Assembly (NCBI GenBank): GCA_021018995.1
Contig: CM037588.1
Span: 146,277,725 to 146,341,724, forward strand
Reading direction: 5' to 3'
Origin: Chloranthus sessilifolius
Lineage: Eukaryota > Streptophyta > Magnoliopsida > Chloranthales > Chloranthaceae
Length of the DNA stretch: 64,000 nucleotides
Below the pieces are notes generated by a model. The model did not search any database. It had not been told where the DNA came from and was given only the letters and a program-made list of their open reading frames with translations. Positions 22,791-35,301 of this stretch are shown here, in pieces (the first letter of the stretch is position 1; the number at the start of each line of letters is the position of its first letter). Position numbers and translations under genes: made by a program.

Positions 22791-24881
22791 CACTTTGCTA
22801 GTCCTCGAGCAAAGCAAACTAAAGAAAATAAATGTCACTTTCGTAGGGAACACGATTGCACTTAGCATGTGCAACAAGCCTTTAAACCCCTAGGTGATCC
22901 CTAGTGGAGGAGTTGTGTCTCCTGAGGGTTTACAGTGAAGTTACCCACAAACTTCAATACATTTTTGAAATCATCGATAAAATTGAGTTTTCAAAATATG
23001 ATTTTGATAACATATATACCATTCAAAACTCAAAATCATTAATCAATTCAACATGCGAATTCCCAATTTTAAATAACAATGTTATACTAATCATACTAGC
23101 ATCCATTCAAATTAGTCTAATGCTTAAATCGTTAGATAACTCATCCATTCATGCTTAAACGTGAAGTGTGTGCATACCCAAACCAAAATTCATCCATCTC
23201 AGAACTAGTTCAAACGAGAAATCGTCGGACTTGTTGTTTAGACTCAATCCTCACTTTAGATATACTCTTAAAATAAAATCACTCCGATGATGGGTAAGTT
23301 TTCGTCCACATGTGAGAGATCAATACAAAGCAAATAAAAAGTTCTTACATGATAAATGAAACACAATGCAATCAATGAACAAAAATAAATCTCATAAGAA
23401 GATACTTGTATATCCTAAGCATGTCATATCAAGTGCCATAAGCATCACATATTTACTCTCCACAAGGCAGTTACCAATGCAAGATCAGATCATGAAGCTC
23501 TTTTTGTAGGGTTGTAATGGGGCTCAGGAAAGGGTAAGAAAGAATTGGAAGTTGGGATTCAAAATTTCTGAGAAATTGGAAAGGAAACTAACTTTTGATC
23601 TTTCTATTTCTCTTCTTTTTCTTTTCTCATCTCTCACTATTTTTCTCAATAAATTTTCTCCTTTTCTTGAAGCACCTCATATTTTTCATTATTTTTCACA
23701 ATTTTCTTTTTCTTTTTCTCCCCCTTTTTTCTTTTATATTTTTTCCATACACTCTCAGTAAACACCACAACTCAGTAACTCTCCACTTACTCTCTTTTCG
23801 TTCACTCTCATCCCTCGTTCCTAATTTCTCATAAATAAGAAGGGTAAAGCTTGAATTTTCAGAAATGGTGAAGGGTTAAAGGTTAACGTGGCTTATCAAA
23901 AAATGTATAAAGGTAAATTTTTCAATAGGCTCAAAGGGGTACTAGAAGGATAAATTTATATAAGGTGAGATATTTTAAGCACAAATGAGCCAAAGATGGC
24001 CTTCAATCATATCCTTAAAAGATGGTAACCTTGCTTATTTATCTTGAGTAGATATACAGTGCATTCTAACATAATGATATGAATTTGATTTCATGTAAAG
24101 TCACAAGCCAAAATAAAATGTATGAGATTATACAAAGTAATTCGTATTCAAAGAAAACTCCGAGTTTATATATTCACTCATCAATGACGAGAAATTAGCT
24201 CTAAAGCTCACTGGGTTTAGTCTCCACTAAGAACCTAAGATTCAACATTCAAAACAGTTCATCGATTTCTAAGTCTTAGCTTGGTATAAGTGTAAAAATT
24301 CTAAGCATGAATTTCAAAATTATCCACAAAATATCACATTAAGCTTCATCATCTTAGATACAAGTAATCAGAATATGACATCAGTATTCTCAAAATTAAA
24401 TTCACATGCATCATCAACTAACGTTTGAAAACAATCATAAAATAATGTGCATGATGACTTCAAAGATAAAAAATTTCTTATCTTTTTTTTTTTCAAAATT
24501 TTTTTTTTTTTAATAGAAAAATAAGTGACGCAAAATAGATAATCATACCCCCAAACCTAAAGATGACAATGTCTGCATTGACTGAAAGAAGTAGCGCACC
24601 CCCAAACCTATTTGAAAAAGTACCTCAACACAAAGATCAGGTGCAGAGAATATGTGCATCAAATTGGAACATGACCAAAAATTTATTGAAGGGAATATGG
24701 TTACACTATTTTAGGGAATTAAAAAAAAAATAACCTAAACTAAAAAAATAAAATGCTAGAAATAAACATGAGAAAAAAAAATAAAACCTAAATCCTAAAC
24801 GAAACCAAACGGAAACTACACAATTGGGTTGCCTCCCAATGAGCGCTAGTTTAAAGTCGATAGCTCGACCTTGTGAATTGC
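22791..24881 (-). other. Element A 3' spacer with two further polypurine-like tracts
   Basis: No env-like ORF is found. Tracts reading TAGGTTTGGGGG on the minus strand lie at about 24545-24557 and 24599-24610, near the end of pol and about 1.8 kb before the true tract. The spacer includes a purine-rich minus-strand region (about 23590-23835) and blocks shared with the spacer of element F (22855-22940). Hydrophobic plus-strand frames at 23552-23834 are the complement of the purine-rich block and are not genes. Confidence 0.65.
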
Positions 24882-27800
24882 TCAATCAGGGTGAGCAATT
24901 CGATCACTCAAAGGAAGAGTGTCAGAGAATGCAATTGCATTCTCAAGGAACGGTTTCAATCGTTGACCGTTAACTCGAAAAACATTCTCGTGTTTCGGGT
25001 TGATAATATCAACTGCCCCATTGGGGAGTATGCGAGAGATTTTAAAAGGGCCACTCCAACGGGTTTTTAATTTCCCTAGAAATAGATGAAGTCGGGAATT
25101 GTAAAGTAGAACCTGTTGACCAACAACAAAAGATTTTCGTAGAATAGAGTGATCATGAACTCGTTTCATACGGTCCTTATACGATTTAGCACAGTCATAG
25201 GCATCAGCACGGATTTCTTCTAATTCATTTATTTGGAAACCCCTTTGGGCACCAGATTACAAGTGATCAAAATTTAATGACTTAATGGCCCAAAATGCTC
25301 GATGTTCCAGCTCAACCGGGAGGTGACATCCTTTACCAAAGACCAACCGATACGGCGACATGCCAATCGGAGTTTTAAACGCCATTCGATACGCCCATAG
25401 AGCGTCATTCAACTTTAGCGACCAGTCTTTATGATTCGGATGGATTGTCTTTTCTAAAATCCGCTTAAGTTCCCAATTAGAGACTTCAACTTGGCCACTT
25501 GTCTGAGGATGGTATGGCGTAGCGACTTTGTGCGTGACACCATATTTCTTCATTAATTGGGTGAACACTTTATTACAAAAGTGCTTTCCACCATCGCTGA
25601 TTATCGCCTTTGGAATGCCAAAACGAGAAAACACTTGATCCTTGAGAAATTTGATCACTACTCTGTGATCATTCGATTTACATGCCACAACCTCTACCCA
25701 TTTCGAGACATAATCAACACCAACAAGAATGAACGTATTTCCAAACGAATTCGGGAAAGGACCCATAAAATCGATCCCCCAAACATCAAATAATTCAACT
25801 TCTAAAATTGGATTGAGCGGCATCATGTTGCGCTTTGAGATTCGGCCCAGTATTTGACAGCTGTGACAAGATTTGCAATGCTGATGACAATCCTTAAAGA
25901 TCGTCGGCCAGTAAAAACCACTTTGGAAGATCTTTGCGGCAGTCTTTTTGGAACTAAAGTGACCTCCACAAGGCAACTCATGACAGAACGAGATGATTCG
26001 TGGTTGCTCAGATTCAGGAATACATCTTCGTATGATTTGATCAGGACAGTATTTGAATAAGTACGGATCTTCGAAAAAATAGTGTTTCACCCGAGCTAAG
26101 AAAATGGATTTCTCATTCTTCGACCAATGGTGAGGTAATTTCTCGGTGACTAGATAATTGACAAGATCCGCATACCAAGGTGGACAATCAATCCTGAACA
26201 ACTGTTCATCCGGGAAGTGCTCCAAGATCGGAACAGGCTCGTCAGATCTCTCAATAATTATTCGTGACAAGTGATCTGCCACCACATTTTCTGAGCCTTT
26301 CTTGTCCTTGATCTCCAAATCGAACTCTTGCAACAACAAGATCCATCTAATTAAACGTGCCTTAGCGTCCTTCTTAGCGAACAGATAACGCAGAGCAGCG
26401 TAGTCTATGAATACCACGACTTTAGATCCTAATAAATAGGATCGAAATTTATCCAACGCGAAAACTACTGCCAAAAGTTCCTTTTCAGTGGTCAAGTAGT
26501 TCAACTGGGCATCGTTGAGAGTACAACTCATATAGTAGATTACATGCGGTAATTTTTCTATTCGTTGCCCCAGAACAGCTCCAATTGCAAAATCAGAGGC
26601 GTCGTACATTATTTCGAACGGGAAGTCCCAGTCTAGAGATTGAATTATTGGAGCTTTTATCAATTCGGCCTTAATGGTTTCAAAGGCTCGCAAACATTCA
26701 TCATCAAAAACGAAAGGGGCATCCTTGAAAAGTAAACTGCATAGCGGTCACGCTATCTTGCTGAAATCTTTAATAAAACGCCGATAAAAACCGGCGTGTC
26801 CGAGAAAAGATCTGATTTCTTTCACTGTCCTAGGTGGTGGTAGATTGGCAATTAAATCAACTTTGGCCTTGTCGACCTCGATACCCTGGGACGATATGAT
26901 ATGTCCCAAAATAATGCCATCTTTAACCATGAAGTGACATTTTTCCCAGTTAAGAACAAGGTTCTTCTCTTGGCATCTTTCAAGCACTAGTGACAAATGA
27001 TTCAAACAGTCAGCAAAACTGTTTCCATGGATCGAGAAGTCGTCCATGAAGACCTCGAGGAATCGTTCAACCATATCCGAAAAAATACTCAGCATACATC
27101 TTTGGAATGTAGCTGGTGCATTACAAAGCCCAAACGGCATTCGTTGGTAGGAGAAAGTACCAAAAGGACATGTAAAAGTGGTCTTCTCTTGATCCTCAGG
27201 TGCAATGACTATTTGGTTATACCCGGAATAGCCATCAAGGAAGCAATAGTACTCATGCCCGGCCAATCTTTCCAACATCTGATCGATAAACGGAAGAGGA
27301 AAGTGATCTTTCCTCATCATCAAATTTAACTTTCGATAATCAATGCACACTCTCCACCCTGTTTGAATTTTTGTAGGGACTAGTATCTTTTCCTCATTCT
27401 TCACCACTGTGACTCCCGATTTCTTAGGGACCACTTGTGTGGGGCTGACCCATTTACTGTCAGAGATGGGGTATATAATTCCAGCATCTAAAAGTTTGAT
27501 TACCTCATTTCGGACCACGTCTTGCATTATAGGGTTTAGTCTCCTCTGTGGTTCCCTAGAAGGCTTAGCATTGTCTTCCAAATAAATTCGATGCATACAA
27601 ACTGTGGGGCTAATGCCTTTGATATCTTTTATCGACCAATCGATGGCACTTTTGTGCTCTTTGAGTACATTCATGAGTTGGCCTTCTTGATACGCATCCA
27701 ATGTTGATGATATTATAACGGGTTGAGTTTCATTCTCCCCCAGGTAGACATACTTGATATTTTCCGGAAGAGGTTTAAGTTCTAAGGACACTTTCTCCTC

Positions 27801-28859
27801 CTCTTTCGGCTTTTCCTTGATTAATTCAATTTGAGTTCCACGCTCTATTTCCTTTTCTTCTCCCAGACGTGGTGTGGAGTCCAACATGTGATTCACTTCT
27901 TGGATCAGTTGATCCACATCAAAATTCTCTCCGAAATGTGCAAGAAAAGCTGCTAAAGGATCTTCAGCTTCGGATGCACGAAATATGTCTTCAACGATTT
28001 CATCGAGTATGCATGCTTGTGCATGTTCATCATCCTCCATGGGCTGCTTGGAAATATTAAAAATATTGAGTTCCACTGTCATATTCCCAAATGACAGATT
28101 CATGATCCCATTTCGACAATTAATCAGCGCATTAGAGGTTGCTAGAAAAGGTCTTCCTAGAATCACTGGAATGTTATTCTTCAAATTTGATGCCGGTTCA
28201 ATGTCCAAAACAACAAAATCCATAGGAAAGTAGAAAGAATCCACCTTGATGAGGACATCTTCCACAATTCCACGAGGAATCTTTACGGACCGATCAGCTA
28301 ACTGAAGGGTCATCGCAGTGGCCTTAAGTTCTCCCAACTCGAGCTCCTTGTACACAGAATAAGGCAACAAGTTGACACTTGCTCCTAAATCTAAAAGGGC
28401 CTGATCAATACGGTTATCGCCGATGATGATCGAGATTGTAGGACAACCTGGGTCCTTGTATTTGATCGGGAGCTTTGCTTGTAACACTGAACTAACTTGC
28501 TCGGCTAAGAAAGCCTTTTTCGGAATATTTGTCTTTCTTTTAATTGTGACCAATTCCTTCAAAAATTTAGCATAAGCCGGCACTTGGCGGATGGCATCTA
28601 GGAAAGGAATATTAATTTTTAATTGCTTGAAAATCTCATTTATTCCTTCCTCATCGCGATTTTTCAGTGGTGCCATCAATCTTTGCGGGTACGGTGCTTT
28701 AGGAACAAAACTTCTCTTCTGTTCACTCTTTTCTTCTGATGTTTCTTTTGCTTGTACTTTATCATCAATTTCTTCTTTCTCCTCAGATTTCTTCTCTCCA
28801 TCAGACTTTTCCTCCTCTGGCAACACTACTTTGTTATCGACCTGCTTTCCAGATCTCAA
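24882..28859 (-). pseudogene. pol: Element A pol: protease, reverse transcriptase, RNase H, integrase
   Basis: Reading from 28859 downward: an acidic lysine/glutamate-rich start, then the protease motif LLDLGASVNLLP (near 28400). The reverse transcriptase follows, with CIDYRKLN and the catalytic FMDDFSIHG (near 27050). RNase H has the [12 protein letters not shown] region (near 26600) and ADHLSRI. The integrase has an HHCC zinc region (GGHFSSKK to CKSCHSC), then [17 protein letters not shown] and the glutamate in GQVEVSNWE, giving the DD-35-E triad. The tail ends at 24882. Two stops interrupt it, near 26748 (between reverse transcriptase and RNase H) and near 25257 (after the integrase core). 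Both fit C-to-T changes. The protein copies the RNA and inserts the DNA; this copy is nearly intact. Confidence 0.9.
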
Positions 28860-28861
28860 TA

Positions 28862-30538
28862 TTGTGATCGCCCGAATTTGTTGTTGATCATCCTCTTGTG
28901 TTGAAGTTGATATTTATTCAACAACCATTTGGCCCCTTGGGTTAGGAACTGGTTGGCTCGGAAACGATCCTTTTTCTCTTTCACAGAGAAAAGTGGCCAA
29001 TTGCCCAATTTGGGTCTCTTTTTTAGAGATTGAGGATGTGTGAGAATGAATGAGTTTCATCAGGTCCTCAGTAGAAGGAGTTTGTGTATGAGGACGTTGG
29101 GCAGTATTTCCCTGTGGAATGTTAAATCCAGGTGGTGGAAATATTGGCACAAAATTTTGCTGTGATTGTTTTGATAACCTCCCATTGGTTGTGCAAACTG
29201 AAAATTCTGGTTTATTTGCCTTGGCTACCCAACCTGATTCTGATTGTATTGAAATTGATTCGGGTTATTGAACCCTTGCTGCTGAAATTTCCCTTGACCG
29301 TAGTTCTGCTGCGGTCCTTGGTTGAAATTTTGTTGGGGATAAAAGTTCGTCCCACAACTTCGGCATATTCTTTGATTCTCTTGTTTCCATGAGAAATTTG
29401 GGTGGTTTCTCCAGCCATTTGGGTTATTCTCATTGAAAACGTTTCCTTGATTCCGCCCATAATTATTCACAACATTTAGCTGTTCAGATGTGTCTTCATG
29501 ATAGTTCTACATTGAAGGACAATCATCTGCCATATGCATTGGACTTGCACAAATTGAACATGGCTCAGGTTGTGTATTTACCATATGCACATTCTTCTTT
29601 AATTTCAATTCCTCCACTTGTTAAGTGAGGAAATCAATTTTAGCCATCAAATCCAGGGAATCCTTTACTACGTATAGTCCTCCTTTCTTGGTTGAACTCC
29701 TGGCTTGATCACGAGCTTTGACTGGTTGTTCCCGAGTCTTTGTGAAATCCCAGTGCTGAAAATCTTCAGCGAGCTTTTCTAGGAAAGCATAAGATTCAGT
29801 TTCCTTAAGACTCAGGAATCCTCCGCCATTCATTGACTCCACCAGATGTCTATTTGGTTGACTCAGTCCATTGTAGAAACACTGAACCAGTCTCCACTTT
29901 GAGTATCCATGGTGTGGACATTTGAGTAAGAGATCCATGAATCTATCCCTAGCTTCATATAATCTCTCATCTTCCTCTTGCGTGAACTCCGTGATTTCAC
30001 GTCTAATGACATTAGTCCTCGCAATAGGGAAGAACTTTGACAGAAACTTTTTGACCATCTGATCCCAGGTGGTTATGGATCCCGATGGTAGAGAGTTTAA
30101 CCAGGCTTTTGCTTTATCCTTTATAGAGAAAGAAAACAAGCGTAGCCTAACAGATTCTTCGCTGAAGTTTTGGTAAACAGATGAGCAGACTTCGACAAAG
30201 TCTTTGACGTGCTGGTATGGATCTTCTCTCTCCATGCCATGAAAGATTGGAAGGATTTGAATGACATTTGTACGAATTTCAAACCGGCCACCAGGTGTGG
30301 CGGGGTATACAATGCATGATAGGGTATTTGTAGTGATCGGAGAGAACAGTTCTCTCAATGTTGGTTCTTCCTCTTGTTCAAGTTGTCCATTCATGTTGTC
30401 AGTCATACTGACTTCAGCGGATGATTCCCTTAAAAATTTCTGCCTTGATCTAGCGTCCTTACGATTTGACCGACAAGCACGTTCGATCTCCGAATTTAAA
30501 GGCTCTAAAGTTCTTTCTTTAGAAGACCTAGTGTGCAT
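28862..30538 (-). pseudogene. gag: Element A gag
   Basis: The open frame 30538-29621 (305 codons) has the capsid motifs TTWDQMVKKFLSKFFP and LVQCFYNGLSQPN. After a stop near 29621 the same gene continues through a CX2CX4HX4C zinc knuckle (CSICASPMHMADDC, near 29545), a glutamine/asparagine-rich part (29225-29470) and IGQLATFLCEREKGS (28914-29150), with frame changes. Gag builds the particle and binds the RNA. The start at 30538 (MHTRSSKERT) is the first ATG in frame after the AT-rich leader. The stop at 29621 fits CAA to TAA. The gag-pol junction near 28860 is not exactly placed. Confidence 0.85.
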
Positions 30539-30584
30539 GCAAATGACGCACAGAGCGGAGGTTTCGGACAGGAAAACCTCAAGA

Positions 30585-31492
30585 AAATTTAAAAAAAAAA
30601 AAAAAAAAATTATTTATTTATTTATTTTTTCAAATTCCTATCTCTAATTTTATTTTATTTTTAATTAAAATTAAAATTCGAATTTAAATTAAATTTTAAA
30701 TTTTTTTTTATTTTTTATTAAATCCGAATTTTAAAAATTAAAATTAAAAATTCAAATTTTAAACCTAATGACAATCCTACAAAATCTTATCTAAAAGAAA
30801 AAAATAAGGGAAAGAATAAAAGATTCCTAAATTTTCTAAGGAAGGTATCCTAAAAATCTATACTTCCTAAAAAGACTCCTACAAAATCTAAAATAAGAAG
30901 CCTAAAAATTTTAACTTCCTAAAAGACTCTTAAAAAATCTAAAATGAAAAGCCTAAAAATCTCAACTTCCCAAAAGACTCCTAAAAAAAAAATACTTACC
31001 TAAGAGAGAAAAATAAGAGAAAGAAGATTTTGCAAAGCAAAAATCCAAAAATTAAATTTTTTTTTTTTTTTATAATTAAAATTAAAAATCAAATTTAAAA
31101 TAATTTTTTTTTAATTAAAATTAAAATTCGAATTTAAAATAAAGAATTTTTTTTTTTTTTTAATTCAAATTTTAAAAATTAAAATTAAATTCAAAAATTA
31201 AAATATAAAATTTAAATTTCAAAACCTAAAGACAATCCTATAAAATCCTATAAAATCTTATCTAAAAGAGAAAAAGAAGGAAGAGAATAGAAAGATTCCT
31301 ACAAAGCCTAAAGCAAGTAGTCCCACAAAAATTAATAACTAGATTTTAGAAAATCCTATAAAATATCTAAAAGAGGAAAATAAGGAAAATAAACTCCAAA
31401 ATTTTTTTTTTTTTAAAGCAGAAATACTATTTTAATCTCCAAAAATTCCTAAAATTTACTATCTACCAAAAATTCAGATTTTCTTTATTTAA
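30585..31492 (-). repeat. Element A AT-rich leader with internal repeats
   Basis: About 900 bp between the primer site and gag are over 80% AT by eye. There are two copies of an AATTAAAATTCGAATTTAAA-like block (about 30650-30770 and 31060-31230). About three units of CCTAAAAATCTCAACTTCC...AAAGACTCCTA lie at 30845-30995. The homopolymer runs make this region prone to length variation and assembly error. No ORF is present. Confidence 0.7.
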
Positions 31493-31510
31493 TCCCCGGC
31501 AACGGCGCCA
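31493..31510 (-). other. Element A primer binding site, tRNA-Asp
   Basis: On the minus strand this is TGGCGCCGTTGCCGGGGA, the perfect 18-nt complement of the 3' end of plant tRNA-Asp(GUC) including CCA. It lies 6 nt inside the 5' LTR. Athila elements are known to use tRNA-Asp. Confidence 0.93.
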
Positions 31511-31516
31511 AAAACT

Positions 31517-33256
31517 TGATATGAATTTTAATTGTGATATTTTACTCGCAAGTGCACGAATCGGATTGTATATAGTGGGTGTGGAGTACGAGATCGTTCC
31601 CACGAGGACTAATTTTGAAAGATCTAAAAAGACAAGCAATTCCATAAATCTACTAAGATCTAACAGTATTCTACCAGTCTTATGATTTAGGTGGTTTGAT
31701 GAGATGATAATTACTGACTACAATCTAAAACTTAACTGATAATTCAAAAATAAAGATAAAGATGAAGATACTAAATCCTCCCATCTTTGGTCCGTTCTTC
31801 CCATAATACAAATCTACGGATTAAACTATGAGATATACCATTGAGAACAAATATCTTTTATGAAAGATAAATGGTCAAAAACCCCGATAGGTTCCACATT
31901 GCATCCCTGTAATCAGGACTTAGATGATTTTCATATATAGATATGAAATCAAGGGCATGGCTCGGCACACTTGATCTCAGGTTCAAATAAAAATCATCCC
32001 CAAAGTGGGTAAAAATTTCAATAATAATACCACCATAGATCTTAAATCAAGGGCATGGCTCGGCACACTCGATTTCAGATTAGGGAGTAATTAAGATAAA
32101 ATTACCATTACAGATCCAAGATCCAGGGCATCGCTCGGCACACTCGATCCCGGATCATAATCGTAATTAGATCCACACGATGAAAGCAAAAAGACCATAT
32201 AACAATGATTGGGTAAAATTACCGTCACAGATCTGAGATCCCGGGCATGGCTCGGCACACGCGATCCCGGTTAGTGGCGGGGATTTCATCCGTTCTTGAT
32301 AGCACAACCATAAAATAAGATCTCATATTTTAATCCTAAATTTATATTATTAAAAGTATATCCCTCGGATGGGAATCATTAGATCCTCATCCTTATAAAT
32401 TTAGCCACACATATTGCAATTAAATGACATAAATAAATAAGGAAGAGAAAATAACATTAATTTAATTAATTAAAAATACCTCAACTTCAAAAGAAATTAT
32501 TTTGATCTAAAAGTACGATGGTCTTCAGAAACGAGAATAATGCAGGAATAAACTTGAGTAAAAATATAATAAACTGGAGGAATGAGTACTGGAAATTAAA
32601 GGAACAAAGCTCTCAAAAATGAATAAATAAAAACTCCCTATTTCTATGTCTAACTATGAAAAAGAAAAGCAAAAAAACTAAAACTCTAATCTCCTATCTC
32701 CCTAATTTCTCATTCTCCCTCGAAGTGTTTGAGTCGCTTTAAATAGATTCCCAGTCGCAGAAGTCTCCCCAGCCGCCAATTTAGGGTCGATTAATCGACC
32801 CAATAGGGTCAAAATCAGCTTTAAAGTAGTCAATTCCGTGTCAGACTCTCCTTCTCCTCGATTAATCGACCCCCAGAAATCCGTGAATTTCAGCACACTT
32901 TTTGTATCAGATACTGCTTCAGTATTTCAGCCATAACTTTCTGTTCCGAACTCGGATTGAGGTGATTCTTATTCCGTTAGAACGATGACGAAAAGATCTA
33001 CAACGTTTGTGTTTTGAAAATTTCATAATTCGGCCATCTTGAAGGTCCAAATTTAGCCGCAAGTCGCACCAAGTTCTCGATGACCCAAAGTTACAGTGTT
33101 TTGACATTATTTTCAGAATTCTTGGGCTGTTTTCCACACTTGGCTTGTATTTACCTGAAACACTTTAAATCTAATAATTCTCATCAGATAGCCTTCATCG
33201 GACAGTTAAATATAGGTATTTAGGGGTGAAATATCATCATATTTCAGTACTCATCA
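31517..33256 (-). repeat. Element A 5' LTR
   Basis: Nearly identical to 21034-22776 along its whole length, with scattered substitutions and small indels. It is bounded by the primer site on one side and the duplication GACCA (33257-33261) on the other. It holds the same four hairpin repeats (31941-32272) and two TA-centred palindromes. Confidence 0.92.
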
Positions 33257-33708
33257 GACCACTTTAACGAAGACTCCGAATACACACCTGCGAAGGAGGA
33301 GATAGAACCTCATCCTGAAAATTATTTTCTGTGTGCAAAGAGCGGGTAGGTCCGACTTTGGACATATGGCTTCCTTTATGGGTTTGTAATGTGAATAACA
33401 TAATTTTTTTTGGATAATGATTGTATTAATTTTTGGTGAACCATGTTTCGGTGATGGTCGGCCATCATCGGTGATTCTTCTCGATTCTTCTGCCCATGAG
33501 TTTGACATGAGATTAAAACCATTATTTTAAGCTTTTGATATATAGAATTGGAGATTTCATTTCAGCTTATGATGTTTATCTCTGCTTAGCTATGGTTTCC
33601 TCTTTATTTCTGCTTTGTGTGTGGATGTGCCAAGTGTTCAGTTCGGGGATCAGCCTTAGCGTCGATGCGACGGTCCGGGTTCACGGTTAGGAAATTCAGG
33701 CTGTCACA
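33257..33708 (+). repeat. Element B left LTR, second part
   Basis: Resumes the LTR after element A, starting with the second GACCA copy, and matches 53749-54192 of the right LTR. It ends TGTCACA, directly before the primer site. Confidence 0.85.
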
Positions 33709-33723
33709 GTTGATATCAAAGCG
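33709..33723 (+). other. Element B primer binding site, tRNA-iMet-like
   Basis: GTTGATATCAAAGCG follows the LTR end. It differs from the usual TGGTATCAGAGC complement of initiator tRNA-Met by two G-to-A changes, consistent with age. Chromoviruses commonly use this primer. Confidence 0.75.
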
Positions 33724-33819
33724 ATGGCTTTAGAAGTTCTAAATTTATCTTAGGCATGTGTTATGTGTTTGAGATATCGTCAAAATGTAGGGACCTTCTG
33801 CTAATGAAACTTTAAATTC

Positions 33820-35139
33820 ATGTCTACAGAAATTATGTCTAGCAGAAGTAGAGGACAACTGAGAAGCGGTCGGAATAGGAATCTGAGGAGTGGGGATGAA
33901 ATCCCTCCAAATTCTAGTAGAGATCGAAGAAACCCTTCAAAGGAGGGAGATCAGAGAGAGGAAGTAATTAATAGGATGACTCAAGCCATAGAGGCAGTGG
34001 CCGCTGCCATAGCCCAACAGACTCAGCAGACTACACCGTAGGCTGAGCAGACGTCACTATTGGTTGCCAATAACATGAACCATCAGCAACCACCACCTCT
34101 TCCAGCGCTACTACCCTCATCATTTGTGGACTGTAGGATATTAAGGCCTCCTAGTTTCTACGGGCAGACTGATCCGCTTAAAGCGGAGTAGTAGTTAAAT
34201 CAAATGGAGAAGCTCCTACAAAGATTGCAGAGTACTAAAAATGAGAAGGTTGGTTGGGCTTCCTTCCAACTTGAGGGTGATGCCGATCCATGGTGAAAAT
34301 AGGTATTGAGAAAGAAAGAGACTGAAAATCCTCACAGCCTATGGACTTGGGAGGAGTTTGTTTAGATGTTTAACCAAGAATATTTCCCCAAGCATGTGAG
34401 GAATCAGCTGAAGAAAGATTTTTCAAATTTGAAGCAAGGAAGCATGACCGTACGAGAGTATGATAATGACTTTACAAGGTTATTGAGGTTTGCACCGAAT
34501 TAATGGCCAAGAAAGAGATGAAGGCCAGTAAGTTTGAAGAGGGCCTAAGGCCGAATGTACGAGATAGGATTTCAATGTTGGAACTCGAGACCTATGCTGA
34601 AGTGATAGGCAAGGTAATTGTCGCAAAGAGGGATATAAACAATATGTACAAGAGGCGGGATCAATAAAACAAGAACAAGACTGGTCAAGGGAGAGCAAGT
34701 GACTACGACTCGGGGAATAAAAATTCGAGGTTGACACCACCAGCTCTAGTTTCAAGACAACCTGCCTATCCAAGTTATCCCAGGCCCACAGTATCTACTC
34801 CTGTCATGCCTTTCTGTATTGAGGGCCCTACTCAAACTCAGACATTGGGAGTATCAGCTACTCAAGGGTTCTCGAGAGCAGCATCCTCAACACCCCAGGT
34901 TACATGTGTCCGTTGTGGTAAATCACATAAGACTTTGGATTGCAAACGGGGCACCGGGGGGTGTTTTAAATGCGGAAAAATGGGCCATATGATCCGGGAT
35001 TGCCCAGAACTGAGGAAAGAGGGTACTATTTCAACCGCAACCACACAAAGGCCTACGCTATCCACAAGGCCTACCATACCTAGTCGTGCATTTGCAATAA
35101 CCGTCGAGGATGCCCGGGCAAGTAATGGTGTGATCTAAG
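33820..35139 (+). pseudogene. gag: Element B gag
   Basis: It opens at 33820, or more likely at the second ATG, 33835 (MSSRSRGQLRSG), which matches the gag start of element C. The frame is broken by several stops (34040, about 34190 and 34300-34660). Recognisable parts are the capsid segment TWEEFV...FNQEYFP and QGSMTVREYDNDFTRLLRFA (34340-34500). Two nucleocapsid knuckles follow, CVRCGKSHKTLDC (CX2CX3HX4C) and CFKCGKMGHMIRDC (CX2CX4HX4C), near 34908-35005. The C-terminus lies directly before a candidate intron. Many stops are TAG where CAG or TGG is expected. Confidence 0.85.
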
Positions 35140-35301
35140 GTATGAGTGTTTAGATATGTTTTATTTAGTTTGATGGGTTTTTTTTTTTTTTAATTTATAA
35201 TGAAGGTGCATAGATAAGCTTGACCTATTAGGGTTGTATTGTATGAATGTTTAATATTGCCAAGCATGCTTAATTATCTAGCATGGGTATTATTATTATA
35301 G
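35140..35301 (+). other. Candidate intron between gag and pol of element B
   Basis: The 162 nt start GTATGAG after AAG and end TATTATTATTATAG before GTACC. They contain a T-run and CTTAAT/CTAGC branch-point-like motifs. Gag coding continues to the last base before the GT. Skipping the segment rejoins the gag frame to the protease frame (GTLQLYQ, then VLIDPGSTHSF); one stop (TAA for a likely CAA) lies just before the junction. Unspliced, the frame ends within a few codons after the junction. Ogre elements are known to separate parts of their polyprotein with such an intron. Here it is a prediction from sequence only. Confidence 0.55.

Larger units (their letters stand above)
21034..33256 (-). 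mobile_element. Element A: near-complete Athila-like retrotransposon
   Basis: Two very similar LTRs (21034-22776 and 31517-33256), a perfect tRNA-Asp primer site, gag, pol and a polypurine tract lie in the correct order on the minus strand. The flanks are GACCA (21029-21033 and 33257-33261). The uninterrupted site is visible in the right LTR of B near 53745 (GGACCACTTTAA). The coding region is broken by few changes. No envelope-like or accessory ORF is seen after pol. Total length is 12,223 bp. Its high LTR similarity makes it one of the younger insertions here. Confidence 0.92.

Noticed and set aside
23552..23834. Hydrophobic plus-strand frames resembling membrane proteins or an env-like ORF in element A
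   Set aside because: They come from the pyrimidine-rich complement of a purine-rich spacer, lie antisense to the element and have no env features.
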